Part shown: piece by piece, positions 28,676 to 38,066 of the stretch
Layout: each line of letters begins with the position of its first letter
Numbering within the stretch: the stretch's first letter is position 1
Assembly (NCBI GenBank): GCA_047404195.1
Contig: JBDOIU010000008.1
Span: 67,854-131,853 of the forward strand
From: JAJRRL01 sp047404195
Lineage (GTDB): Bacteria > Pseudomonadota > Gammaproteobacteria > JAJRRL01
Length of the DNA stretch: 64,000 bases
Reading direction: 5' to 3'
Program-made: the position numbers and the translations under genes
The notes under the pieces: model-generated
What the model saw: only the letters and a program-made list of their open reading frames with translations
Told to the model about the DNA's origin: nothing
Database searches by the model: none

Positions 28676-29407
28676 ATGACAATCAACCAATCGCGTATGA
28701 TGACTATTTCAATTAGTCGATTCAATCCAGAAACAGATGAGAAGCCTCATTTGAAAGATTACCAAGTCAATTTAGCTGACGTAAAAGGGCAGATGCTACT
28801 AGACGCGCTTGAAAAAGTACGTGAAACAGAGCCTGATATTGGCTTACGGCGTTCTTGTAGTGAAGGCGTGTGTGGCTCAGATGGGATGTGTATCAATGGT
28901 ATCAACGGACTAGCGTGTGTCACTCGTCTAGACGGTTTGCCAGACAAGGTCGTTCTTCGTCCGTTGCCTGGGTTGCCAATCATTAAAGACTTGATTGTAG
29001 ATATGACTCAATTCGTTGATCACTTGCACAAAGTAAAGCCTTTTTTACAATGCAAATCTAAGGCGCCTGCTGACAAAGAGCGCTATCAGTCACCCGAGGA
29101 TCGTGCAAAGCTAGATGGTTTGTACGAGTGTATACTGTGTGCTTGCTGCACAACATCATGTCCATCATTTTGGTGGAATCCCGATAAATTCTTGGGGCCA
29201 GCAGCTCTATTAGCATCGGCTCGTTTTGTGCTAGATTCTCGTGATGATATGAAGCGTGAGCGGTTAGATGAGTTGCGTTCAGCTTTTGAGGCCTTCCGTT
29301 GTCGTGTCATCATGAATTGTGTGCGTGTCTGCCCTAAAGGATTGAATCCCTCAGCTGCTATTGCCAAGTTGCACCAGGAAATGCTAACCAATGACACAGC
29401 AGAATAG
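28676..29407 (+). CDS. sdhB: Succinate dehydrogenase iron-sulfur subunit
   Basis: 243 residues from ATG 28676 (GAGAG upstream); the open frame extends further up inside sdhA. The three iron-sulfur centres are complete: RRSCSEGVCGSDGMCINGIN plus a later cysteine for [2Fe-2S], YECILCACCTTSCPSFWW for [4Fe-4S] and [3Fe-4S], and the NCVRVCPKGLNP motif. It conducts electrons from SdhA to quinone at the SdhCD membrane domain. Confidence 0.98.
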   Translation: MTINQSRMMTISISRFNPETDEKPHLKDYQVNLADVKGQMLLDALEKVRETEPDIGLRRSCSEGVCGSDGMCINGINGLACVTRLDGLPDKVVLRPLPGLPIIKDLIVDMTQFVDHLHKVKPFLQCKSKAPADKERYQSPEDRAKLDGLYECILCACCTTSCPSFWWNPDKFLGPAALLASARFVLDSRDDMKRERLDELRSAFEAFRCRVIMNCVRVCPKGLNPSAAIAKLHQEMLTNDTAE

Positions 29408-29437
29408 TCTGCTGCTCTCAACAAACGGTGGAGAAAA

Positions 29438-32272
29438 ATGTCTAAAACCACGATGGATGAGTTTTTAACTCATTCTTATTTGTCTGGCAGTAATGCCGAA
29501 TATGTTGAATCACTTTTTGAGGCTTATCAGCTTGATCCAGCATCCGTCTCTGAGCAATGGCAGCAGTTTTTTCAGCAACATCGACATGCGGCACCTACTG
29601 AGTCGCATCGTCAAATCAGAGAGCAGTTCAAGGCAATGGCCAAGGCACCCAAGCAGGCCACCATACATGCTGAAGTGCAGCCGATGCAATACGCTGTCAA
29701 TCAACTGGTGGACGCATATCGCTCACTTGGTTTTATGCAAGCAAAATTGGACCCGCTAGGTAACCAGATTTTTCCTAATGAGTGCCAGCGGCTAAGGATG
29801 GAAACCTATTTCTTGACGAGTGCTAACCTCGATGAAGAATTTGATGCACATGGCATATTGCCAGGTCGAGCCAGCCTGAGAGATATCATTGCGCAGTGTG
29901 AGCGTCGTTACACAGGGTCACTGGGTTTTGATTGTGATCGTTTAACGAATTGTGCTGAGCATGATTGGCTACGTCAATGGATTGAGTATGGCAATGGAAC
30001 TCAGGCACATGCTCCAGAAGTGCGTGAGCAAGCGCTTAAAAAGTTGGTATTTACAGATTCGCTTGAGCGTTACCTCGATAAAAAATATGTGGCTCAGAAG
30101 CGTTTCTCTATTGAAGGTGTTGATGCTGCTGTGCCGATGATAGATCGATTGATCAATCTCGCTGGTGCGCATCAAATGAAAGAGGTCATTGTTGGTATGG
30201 CGCACCGTGGTCGTGTGAATGTTCTGTTAAATAACTTGGGTATGTCGCCACAAATTTTATACGATGATTATCAGGGTCCTGCTGATTATGGCGATACATC
30301 TGGTGACTTGAAATACCACCGTGGGTATTCTGCTGATGTGACTGCTGCAGGTCATCAAGTTCATTTATCTATGCTGTTCAACCCATCGCATCTTGAATAT
30401 ATTACGCCAGTCATCATGGGTTCTGTTAGGGCACGTCAATCACAAGAGCAGGGGCGTGATCGCAAAGACTATGCTATGGCAATCGCATTGCACGGGGATG
30501 CAGCTTTTTCCGGTGAAGGCGTGGTGATGGAAGCATTGAATATGTCGTTGACTCGCGCTCACTCCGTCGGTGGTACCATACATATTATCACCAACAACCA
30601 AATTGGATTTACCACGCGTGATTTACGTGATGCACGTTCCTCATTATCCTGTGCAGATGCTGCAAGAATTATCGATGCGCCGGTTATTCATGTGAATGCT
30701 GATGATATTGATGCTTGCTTAACGGCTGTCCAGCTCGCATTTGAGTATCGGTCAACTTTCCATAAGGATATTGTCATTGATCTTGTCGGTTACCGGCGGC
30801 ATGGACATCAAGAGGCGGATGAGCCATCTGCTACCGCACCATTGCTTTACCAAGCGATTAAACAGCATCCACGCTCAGCAACCATCTATGCACAAACACT
30901 GCAGCAAGATAAGATTACAGAGTCAACACAAGTTGAGGCTTGGCAAAAAGAATGCGGACAACTTTTAGATGATGCTAAACCATTGATGGCTGCTGCGCAT
31001 AATGGTTTAGAGTGTGAGTATGAAAAGCGTTGGCAGTCTTTCGTGGGTAAGGATTGGCGAATACCGTACGACGATAAAGCCAGTAAGAAAAAGCTCAGCG
31101 CCTTAGCGGAGCAGTGTTTTACAATTCCAGATGGTTTTAATATGCAGCGACAGGTAGGTACTGTGATTAAAAATCGCCAAGCAATGGCAAAAGGCGATAA
31201 AGCCATGGACTGGGGTTTTGCCGAGTTACTTTCATACGTTAGCCTGGCTGATGCAGGTATTTCTGTACGTATGGTTGGGCAGGATTGTCGTCGCGGTACG
31301 TTCTCTCATCGTCAATCAACATGGTATGATCAGGTGACGGGGCAGGAGTATTGTCCTTTCCACCATATGTTTGATGATAAAGCGGCTGTGTCGATTTATG
31401 ACTCTGAGCTGAATGAGTCAGGCGTGCTTGGTTTTGAGTATGGTTATAGCTTGTCACAGCCTGAAGAGTTGGTCATATGGGAAGCGCAGTTTGGAGACTT
31501 TTACAATGTAGCACAAGTCATTGTTGACCAGTTCATTAGTTCAGGTTGGCAAAAATGGCGGCGCCTCAGTGGCATTGTGATGTTATTGCCACATGGTTAT
31601 GAGGGCCAGGGTCCAGAGCATACTTCTGGTCGGCTAGAGCGTTTTCTACAGCTTTGTGCTCAGAACAATATGCAAGTGGCTGTGCCTACAACACCGGCAC
31701 AGATGTTTCATTTAATGCGACGACAAGTATTACGCCATTATCGAAGACCATTGATTGTGATGACCCCTAAAAGTCTATTACGGCATCCATTAGCTGTTTC
31801 TGAATATAGTGACCTGACGGATAATGGTTTTCAGCTGGTTATCCCAGAAGTGGATGAGGTAGCTGTTGATGCAGTCGAGCGCGTAATCATTTGTTCAGGT
31901 AAAGTTTACTATGATTTGCTGAAAGCGCGGCGTGAGCGTGAGATGAGACACATTGCAATCATCCGAGTTGAGCAGTTATATCCTTTCCCATATGATGAGT
32001 TGACAGCCGAGTTACAGAGATATCCTGCAGTGAAAGACATCGTGTGGTGTCAGGAAGAGCCTAAAAACCAGGGTGCATGGTTTGTGACGCGGCATCGTAT
32101 TTTGAGGTGTATGGGTGCAAATCAGATGCTTAACTATGTTGGCCGAGAGCCATTTGCGGCCCCATCAACAGGCTATATTGGCCTACATAAAATTCAACAA
32201 CAAGCATTGGTTGATCAAGCTCTTGATATAGCGTATCAAGAAAGTGAACAGCCACTATCTATTAATGACTAA
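29438..32272 (+). CDS. sucA: 2-oxoglutarate dehydrogenase E1 component
   Basis: 944 residues, the usual length. It starts with the short N-terminal segment (YLSGSNAEYVESLFEAYQLD) that tethers E1 to the complex. The thiamine diphosphate region is intact (GMAHRGRVNVLLNN, ALHGDAAFSGEGVVMEALN, ITNNQIGFTT, GYRRHGHQEADEPS) as is the C-terminal transketolase half (VGQDCRRGTFSHRQ, LPHGYEGQGPEHTSGRLERF, WCQEEPKNQGAW). It decarboxylates 2-oxoglutarate and transfers the succinyl group to the lipoyl arm of SucB. The RBS is GGTGGAG, 31 bases after sdhB. Confidence 0.98.
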   Translation: MSKTTMDEFLTHSYLSGSNAEYVESLFEAYQLDPASVSEQWQQFFQQHRHAAPTESHRQIREQFKAMAKAPKQATIHAEVQPMQYAVNQLVDAYRSLGFMQAKLDPLGNQIFPNECQRLRMETYFLTSANLDEEFDAHGILPGRASLRDIIAQCERRYTGSLGFDCDRLTNCAEHDWLRQWIEYGNGTQAHAPEVREQALKKLVFTDSLERYLDKKYVAQKRFSIEGVDAAVPMIDRLINLAGAHQMKEVIVGMAHRGRVNVLLNNLGMSPQILYDDYQGPADYGDTSGDLKYHRGYSADVTAAGHQVHLSMLFNPSHLEYITPVIMGSVRARQSQEQGRDRKDYAMAIALHGDAAFSGEGVVMEALNMSLTRAHSVGGTIHIITNNQIGFTTRDLRDARSSLSCADAARIIDAPVIHVNADDIDACLTAVQLAFEYRSTFHKDIVIDLVGYRRHGHQEADEPSATAPLLYQAIKQHPRSATIYAQTLQQDKITESTQVEAWQKECGQLLDDAKPLMAAAHNGLECEYEKRWQSFVGKDWRIPYDDKASKKKLSALAEQCFTIPDGFNMQRQVGTVIKNRQAMAKGDKAMDWGFAELLSYVSLADAGISVRMVGQDCRRGTFSHRQSTWYDQVTGQEYCPFHHMFDDKAAVSIYDSELNESGVLGFEYGYSLSQPEELVIWEAQFGDFYNVAQVIVDQFISSGWQKWRRLSGIVMLLPHGYEGQGPEHTSGRLERFLQLCAQNNMQVAVPTTPAQMFHLMRRQVLRHYRRPLIVMTPKSLLRHPLAVSEYSDLTDNGFQLVIPEVDEVAVDAVERVIICSGKVYYDLLKARREREMRHIAIIRVEQLYPFPYDELTAELQRYPAVKDIVWCQEEPKNQGAWFVTRHRILRCMGANQMLNYVGREPFAAPSTGYIGLHKIQQQALVDQALDIAYQESEQPLSIND

Positions 32273-32296
32273 CCATATTTGATTTGAGGAGAACAC

Positions 32297-33457
32297 ATGG
32301 GTTACGATGTCAAAGTACCAATTTTGCCAGAGTCTGTTGCAGACGCAACTGTTGCTAAGTGGTACAAAAAAGTGGGTGAATTTATCGCCAGAGGCGAAAA
32401 CCTAGTTGATCTTGAAACAGATAAGATCATGCTAGAAGTGCCAGCACCGTGTGATGGCACGATAACTGCTATACATGCGGAAGAAGGTGCTGTTGTCTTA
32501 CCTGAGCAATTGATTGCAGATATCACCGAGGGTGATACGCCTGCTGCTACAGCGGAGCCAGCAGCGGCTGATGTATCTGCGCCTGTGAGTCAAGATGCTG
32601 ATGTTAAAGCCAGTCCATCAGTGCGTCGTTATGCTGGAGAGCAGTCAGTTGATGTATCCTCTCTGAGCGGCACTGGCCGATCAGGTGCGGTGACAAAGTC
32701 AGATGTTGATGGCTCCAAAGCACCAGCTGTTGCCAGTTCGGCTGTTGTGGCAGGTTCACGCACTGAACGACGCGAACCTATGTCGCGTTTGCGTCAACGC
32801 ATTGCTGAGCGATTGGTGCAGGTGCAGCATGAGGGCGCATTGCTCACCACATTCAATGAAGTGAATATGCAGCCAGTCATGGACTTGCGTGCACGCTACA
32901 AAAAAGATTTTGAAAAAGCACATGGTGTGCGTATCGGCTTCATGTCATTTTTTGTGAATGCAGCTGTTGAAGCATTGCAGCGTTTTCCGGCAGTGAATGC
33001 CTCTATCGATGGCACGGATATTGTGTACCACAATTACTGTGACGTTGGTGTTGCTATTGGTAGTCCGCGCGGATTGGTTGTGCCAATTCTGAAAAATGCT
33101 GAGTCAATGAATATGGCTGAGATTGAGAAAACCATTCGTGACTATGCTGAACGTGCGCAAGATGGCAAGTTGAGCATGGATGAAATCACCGGTGGTACGT
33201 TCTCAATTACTAACGGTGGTACATTCGGCTCAATGTTGTCGACGCCAATTATCAACCCACCACAAACAGCCATTTTGGGTATGCATAATATCGTTAAGCG
33301 AGCTGTTGTGATTGATGATGAAGTTGTGGTGCGTCCAGTGATGTATCTTGCTTTATCGTATGATCATCGTGTTATCGATGGAAGAGAGGCGGTATTATTC
33401 CTTTCAACCATTAAACAGTTATTGGAAGATCCGGCAAGAATTCTTTTGTCGGTTTAG
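32297..33457 (+). CDS. sucB: 2-oxoglutarate dehydrogenase E2 (dihydrolipoyl succinyltransferase)
   Basis: 386 residues with GAGGAG before ATG. Domains in order: one lipoyl domain (residues 1-75, lipoylated lysine in LETDKIMLEVPAP), an Ala/Pro linker, a peripheral-subunit-binding domain (about 105-140, SPSVRRYAGEQ), and the catalytic domain with FTNGGTFGSM-like TITNGGTFGSMLSTPI-type segment and the final LSYDHRVIDGREAV motif holding the active-site histidine and aspartate. It moves the succinyl group to CoA. The E3 partner (lpd) is not in this window. Confidence 0.97.
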   Translation: MGYDVKVPILPESVADATVAKWYKKVGEFIARGENLVDLETDKIMLEVPAPCDGTITAIHAEEGAVVLPEQLIADITEGDTPAATAEPAAADVSAPVSQDADVKASPSVRRYAGEQSVDVSSLSGTGRSGAVTKSDVDGSKAPAVASSAVVAGSRTERREPMSRLRQRIAERLVQVQHEGALLTTFNEVNMQPVMDLRARYKKDFEKAHGVRIGFMSFFVNAAVEALQRFPAVNASIDGTDIVYHNYCDVGVAIGSPRGLVVPILKNAESMNMAEIEKTIRDYAERAQDGKLSMDEITGGTFSITNGGTFGSMLSTPIINPPQTAILGMHNIVKRAVVIDDEVVVRPVMYLALSYDHRVIDGREAVLFLSTIKQLLEDPARILLSV

Positions 33458-33494
33458 TCAAGAAGACCCCATTAATTAACTTTTGAGGAAAATC

Positions 33495-34658
33495 ATGAAT
33501 TTACATGAATATCAAGCCAAGTCACTGATCGCTGACTTTGGTGTTGCGACCCCTGTGGGTCAAGTACTTCGATCATTAAACGAGCTGGATGATGCAACAG
33601 CAGTTGTTCCTGGTGACGTTTATGTCGTTAAGGCTCAAGTGCATGCTGGCGGCCGTGGTAAAGCAGGCGGTGTGAAGCTGGTTGAAGGCAAAGACGCTGT
33701 TGCTGAAATGGCTCAGTCACTACTAGGCACGCGTTTAGTGACACATCAAACAGATGAAAAGGGTCAACCCATTGATGCGTTACTGATTGAAGCGCCATCA
33801 GCCATTGCTGATGAGTATTACTTGAGTTTCTTGGTGGATCGTGCTGAGCGTCGCGTTGTGATCATGGCATCTACTGAGGGTGGTATGGACATCGAAGAGG
33901 TCGCTGAAAAGACACCTGAAAAAATATTAAAGGCTTATGTTGATCCAGCAGTGGGTTTGCAGCCATATCAAGCAAGGGATTTATTCTTTAAGATGGGCTT
34001 AGATAAAGCGTTGTTAAGACAATTTGTCACCATGCTATCACAGCTTTATCAGGCATTTGTTGCTAAAGATATGAGTATGCTTGAGATCAACCCGCTGGTT
34101 AGAACGCAAGATGATCAGTTAATTTGTTTGGATTGCAAAATCAACTTGGATGAAAATGCTTTATTTCGTCATGCAGACCTGAGAGAACTCTATGATCCAA
34201 CGCAAGAGGATCCACGTGAGGTACATGCCAAACAGTGGGATCTGAACTATATTCCGTTGGATGGCAGTATTGCATGCATGGTGAATGGTGCGGGTTTAGC
34301 AATGGCTACCATGGATATCATTCAGCTGCACGGTGGCACACCTGCAAACTTCCTGGATGTTGGTGGTAGTGCTACTGAAGAGCGGGTCACAGAAGCGTTC
34401 AAAATTATCGTATCTGATGATAATGTGAAAGCCATATTTGTGAATATTTTTGGTGGTATTGTGCGTTGTGATTTGATTGCGCAGGGTATCATTAATGCTG
34501 TGAAAGAAGTTGGTATTACCATTCCAGTTGTTGTTCGCCTACAAGGTAACCGTTGTGAAGAAGGTGCTGAACTACTTGCAAAAAGTGGTATGGCAATCAC
34601 AGCAGTGAATCAATTGACTGCAGCAGCTCAAACAGTTGCACAACTGGCAAATGGGTAA
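33495..34658 (+). CDS. sucC: Succinyl-CoA synthetase beta subunit
   Basis: 387 residues from ATG 33495 after TTTTGAGGA. ATP-grasp N-terminal part (MNLHEYQAKSLIADFGV, then VHAGGRGKAGGVKLV), LEINPLVRT in the middle, and the ligase domain ANFLDVGGSATEERVTEAF and FVNIFGGIVRCDLIAQGI. With SucD it forms the alpha2-beta2 enzyme that converts succinyl-CoA to succinate with substrate-level phosphorylation. It is followed by sucD after 11 bases. Confidence 0.98.
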   Translation: MNLHEYQAKSLIADFGVATPVGQVLRSLNELDDATAVVPGDVYVVKAQVHAGGRGKAGGVKLVEGKDAVAEMAQSLLGTRLVTHQTDEKGQPIDALLIEAPSAIADEYYLSFLVDRAERRVVIMASTEGGMDIEEVAEKTPEKILKAYVDPAVGLQPYQARDLFFKMGLDKALLRQFVTMLSQLYQAFVAKDMSMLEINPLVRTQDDQLICLDCKINLDENALFRHADLRELYDPTQEDPREVHAKQWDLNYIPLDGSIACMVNGAGLAMATMDIIQLHGGTPANFLDVGGSATEERVTEAFKIIVSDDNVKAIFVNIFGGIVRCDLIAQGIINAVKEVGITIPVVVRLQGNRCEEGAELLAKSGMAITAVNQLTAAAQTVAQLANG

Positions 34659-34669
34659 GGGGAGATATA

Positions 34670-35566
34670 ATGAGCGTATTAATTAATAAAAACACACGTG
34701 TGCTATGTCAGGGTTTCACTGGTAAGCACGGTACCTATCATTCACGTGAAGCGATTGCCTATGGTACTCAGCTTGTCGGTGGTGTGACGCCAGGAAAGGG
34801 TGGCATGGATCACCTTGGTTTGCCTGTTTATGACAGCGTATCGCAAGCTGTTGCTGTAGGCCAGGTAGATGCCAGTATGATTTTTGTACCGGCACCCTTC
34901 TGTAAAGACTCTATCATTGAAGCGATTGAAGCGGGTATTAAGCTAGTGGTTTGTATTACTGAGGGCATCCCCGTCATGGATATGGTTGCGGTACGTGAAG
35001 TCATGCGATCGCATCCGGATGTGACATTGATTGGACCTAACTGCCCAGGTGTGATCACCCCTGGTGAATGTAAAATTGGTATCATGCCGGGTCATATACA
35101 CTTGCCTGGTAAAGTGGGTGTTGTTTCACGTTCTGGTACTTTAACTTATGAAGCGGTGAATCAAACAACCTTGGCTGGGTTTGGTCAGTCTACGTGTATT
35201 GGTATTGGTGGGGATCCTGTTGGTGGAATGAACTTCATTGATGCATTAAGGCTATTTGAAGCTGATCCACAAACAGAAGCAATTGTCATGATTGGTGAAA
35301 TTGGTGGAACCGCTGAAGAAGAGGCTGCTGAGTTCATTAAGACATCCGTAACCAAGCCAGTTGTTTCTTATATTGCAGGTGTAACAGCACCTCCAGGTAA
35401 GCGTATGGGCCATGCTGGTGCGATCATCTCTGGTGGTAAAGGCACAGCACAAGAAAAGTTTGCAGCATTGCAAGCAGCAGGCGTGCATACTGTTGATTCA
35501 CCAGCAGATATTGCTGATGGATTGGTTGCTCTGACTGGTTGGGCCAAAGAAGCCGTACCGGCATAA
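34670..35566 (+). CDS. sucD: Succinyl-CoA synthetase alpha subunit
   Basis: 298 residues with GGGGAGA upstream. CoA-binding Rossmann domain at the N-terminus (CQGFTGKHGTYHSREAIAYG, VGGVTPGKGG), IGPNCPGVITPGECKIGIMP, and the phosphorylated-histidine segment KRMGHAGAIISGGKGTAQEK near residue 245. It ends the sdh-suc transcription unit and is followed by a strong terminator. Confidence 0.98.
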   Translation: MSVLINKNTRVLCQGFTGKHGTYHSREAIAYGTQLVGGVTPGKGGMDHLGLPVYDSVSQAVAVGQVDASMIFVPAPFCKDSIIEAIEAGIKLVVCITEGIPVMDMVAVREVMRSHPDVTLIGPNCPGVITPGECKIGIMPGHIHLPGKVGVVSRSGTLTYEAVNQTTLAGFGQSTCIGIGGDPVGGMNFIDALRLFEADPQTEAIVMIGEIGGTAEEEAAEFIKTSVTKPVVSYIAGVTAPPGKRMGHAGAIISGGKGTAQEKFAALQAAGVHTVDSPADIADGLVALTGWAKEAVPA

Positions 35567-35590
35567 TGTCGTTGTTTTAGCGTATGAGCG

Positions 35591-35617
35591 AGCGGACCCA
35601 TGGGTCCGCTTTTTTTA
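35591..35617 (+). terminator. Intrinsic terminator after sucD
   Basis: AGCGGACC-CATG-GGTCCGCT is a perfect eight-base stem with a four-base loop, followed directly by a run of seven T. It sits 24 bases past the sucD stop and closes the sdhCDAB-sucABCD unit. Confidence 0.92.
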
Positions 35618-35737
35618 TGCTGCTTTTAGATGCCAGTGTAGCGTGATCTCTCTGAGTAAATTGAACATATAATGCTCGTTGCTGGCTGTGCTACTGATTC
35701 AATATCACGCTGCTTTCCATTTGTATTTATAAGCTAC

Positions 35738-35745
35738 GGGGGGGG
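35738..35745 (+). repeat. G8 homopolymer upstream of the U-box-like gene
   Basis: Eight consecutive G about 110 bases before ATG 35856, followed by TATTTTTTACCC, so that GGGTA and TACCC can pair. Runs of this kind upstream of a gene can vary in length and change promoter or leader spacing. No well-placed promoter could be fixed in the 290 bases between sucD and this gene. Confidence 0.4.
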
Positions 35746-35855
35746 TATTTTTTACCCTACGCCTCAATAATGATCTCAAGTAGTATATGAGCCGATGCTG
35801 TGTTGCATCATCATAATTTAATTAAACGTATAAATCTGTTTGCATGAGAGGTCGC

Positions 35856-38066
35856 ATGAGTAAAAATATGAGAATATTAAGACAAAAAAAACTTTTCTAC
35901 GCTATAGAGGGGAATTTAAATCACCTTTATAGTTTGTTATCTGTTGACCATTGGCCTGCTGATATGATGGACGTCCATTATCAGCCTGAGATGATTGCAA
36001 ATTTAAAGTGTCCTATCACAATGACATCACTTGATGGTCAAGATTGTATTGCTTACCAAACAAAGGGTGCAAACCCACAAGTCCGTTTTATTTCTTCTTG
36101 GGCAGCATTAGCAAAAGGTCATTGGAAGTGTCCAATAACTCGTAAGCCTGTTTTCTGCGTTATGCCTTATAGGGAGGTGTATGCATCAAATGCAGCAGCT
36201 ATTGACCAGATGATGTTTGAAGAGAAGCAATATATTCATGCAAGTCATCTTGATTTAAGTAATGTCGAGAAGTTCCCACCAGAAGAGGAAGTATGTGCAG
36301 AACAAGTATCGATATCGTCTATGGAGCCGTTCATAGGTCTTTCGCCATTATACGTATTGGTCTTGAGAGCTTTTAGTAAAGATGACACGACCAAACAATT
36401 TTGGAGATTATTTTGTAAGACATCATCATATTTGCGTTCACTGCCGGTAGAGGCGTGGGCAAGACCTATATTGATAGGTGGGCATAGAGCCCCATCTGCA
36501 TTGCATATAATGGCCGTTAATAACAGCGAATTTATGTATCAATGGCAGAAGGCTTTCCCTGATCATTTTAACATGATTCCACCTCAAGCATGGAGTCAAT
36601 CGCCTGTAACTGGGCGATTTCAAGGGCGAACGATGTTGCACGCACTTATGTTGTCACCCTATTCCATTATTATCCATGGATATAAGACAAGGTATGGTAT
36701 AGTTGTTCTTTCTAATTTAATCAAACAGAGACCGGACCTATTTAGCAAAATAGAAATGAGTGCTTGGCTAACATCTGATAAAGCTGGTCTCTACGCTCTT
36801 TATACTTTGTCTAGGTGTCAGCCTGGCATCAATTTAATAAGATCCTGGCAAGCGATCAAAAATTCAAGCTTTTATGCTCTTCCAGATGCAGTATGGAAAA
36901 ATATTCCGCATGGACATGATGCGTTTCAATGTCAGACACCGATGTTTTGTTTATCATCTTTCAGTGAGGGCATATCACTATTAACAAAATGGTTGAGAAA
37001 TAATCCCAAGACTTTTATCAAGATACCTATTTCTGCATGGGGTTTATATCTTAAGCCAATGAATAGGGGTGGTTTCATGGCGTTATATAACCTGACTACG
37101 AGCGTCCAAGGTAGGCTTTTTTTATTAAGTTGGTATCAAGCTCAGCCCAATCATTTTTTACAAATACCGCCAGAATCTTGGAGTGATACGTTTACAGGTA
37201 GTGACTCGACATGGGGCTCTAGCCTATCTAATATGGTGGGTTGTCAGAACGGTATTGCATTGTTATCTCAATTGCTACAAAAAAATGGTAATTATCTGTC
37301 TCGAATACCGATAGAGTCATGGGTGGAGCCTTTTAGAAGCACGTTAATGAGCGGTATAACACCACTTTGCGCTCTCGCTGAAAAACAGGATGGGAGGCGG
37401 TTTCTTTGTGGCTTACAAAAATTGCAACCAGTGTACTTTTATCGTATTCCGATTTCTGCTTGGGCTCAACCTTCTCATGAAAGCAGTGGTAAACCACCAG
37501 CTTTTTGGTGGCTTACAGCAGATAAAAATACTACTGCCATGTTATATGATTGGCAACGTATGAACCCTGATTACTTTTATCGTATATCAGCATTGATGTG
37601 GTCTAAAGCACCTGTCAGCGGTAAGTATCAAGGTGTAACGGCGTTATATAATTTAGTAGCTAATGGTGGTATTAAAATACTATCGCGAATGTTGGCACTG
37701 AATCGTCATATTTTTTCTTGCTTAACGACAAATGCTTGGTCAAAAAGCAGTGATATTTTTAAAGCGAGTGCCTTCTCAGCTTGTTCTGGCAATGAGTACG
37801 GACGGCGTCTTTTGTATCATTGGCAAAAATCTGATCCTGCAAGTTTCTATGCATTGCCACCATCTGTTTGGAGAGCAGTTATTAATCCTGATTTCGCAGA
37901 TTATAGCCCTATTTTTTGTTTTACAACATGCCCTAGATACGGCATAAAAATATTAATCTCTTTGATTGAGCAGCAGCCAGAGCTGTTTAATGAGATTCCT
38001 TTGCATGTCTGGTATAAAACGGTTTCAGTACGATGCGATAATTTTGGTAATTCAGCTTTTTTTTGA
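35856..38066 (+). CDS. U-box-like domain plus Trp/ankyrin-like repeat protein (frame interrupted at T8)
   Basis: 736 codons from ATG 35856, which has AGAGG five bases upstream; an ATG at 35844 is in frame. Residues about 48-125 look like a U-box: LKCPITMTSLDG, an aromatic segment, HWKCPITRKPV and VMPYREVYASNAAAIDQM, matching the second half of eukaryotic U-boxes (CPxTxxxL, then N.A....I). From about residue 190 come some 14 repeats of 45-47 residues, each with a TALYxL-like helix, a G-xx-LL-xxW helix, PxxFY and IPxxAW; the pattern is a distant ankyrin type. At 38057-38064 a T8 run shifts the frame and ends the ORF in the middle of repeat 12. With seven T the repeat continues perfectly to 38409, giving 850 residues. 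Inference: an E3-ligase-like effector. No signal peptide. Confidence 0.65.
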   Translation: MSKNMRILRQKKLFYAIEGNLNHLYSLLSVDHWPADMMDVHYQPEMIANLKCPITMTSLDGQDCIAYQTKGANPQVRFISSWAALAKGHWKCPITRKPVFCVMPYREVYASNAAAIDQMMFEEKQYIHASHLDLSNVEKFPPEEEVCAEQVSISSMEPFIGLSPLYVLVLRAFSKDDTTKQFWRLFCKTSSYLRSLPVEAWARPILIGGHRAPSALHIMAVNNSEFMYQWQKAFPDHFNMIPPQAWSQSPVTGRFQGRTMLHALMLSPYSIIIHGYKTRYGIVVLSNLIKQRPDLFSKIEMSAWLTSDKAGLYALYTLSRCQPGINLIRSWQAIKNSSFYALPDAVWKNIPHGHDAFQCQTPMFCLSSFSEGISLLTKWLRNNPKTFIKIPISAWGLYLKPMNRGGFMALYNLTTSVQGRLFLLSWYQAQPNHFLQIPPESWSDTFTGSDSTWGSSLSNMVGCQNGIALLSQLLQKNGNYLSRIPIESWVEPFRSTLMSGITPLCALAEKQDGRRFLCGLQKLQPVYFYRIPISAWAQPSHESSGKPPAFWWLTADKNTTAMLYDWQRMNPDYFYRISALMWSKAPVSGKYQGVTALYNLVANGGIKILSRMLALNRHIFSCLTTNAWSKSSDIFKASAFSACSGNEYGRRLLYHWQKSDPASFYALPPSVWRAVINPDFADYSPIFCFTTCPRYGIKILISLIEQQPELFNEIPLHVWYKTVSVRCDNFGNSAFF
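38057..38064 (+). repeat. T8 homopolymer that breaks the repeat protein
   Basis: Eight T inside codons for Ala-Phe-Phe. The reading frame before it ends at TGA 38064-38066. Deleting one T continues SAFFELCVHEVGKVMLRQW, which fits the repeat consensus exactly, so the interruption is recent, regulated by slippage, or a sequencing error. Confidence 0.75.
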
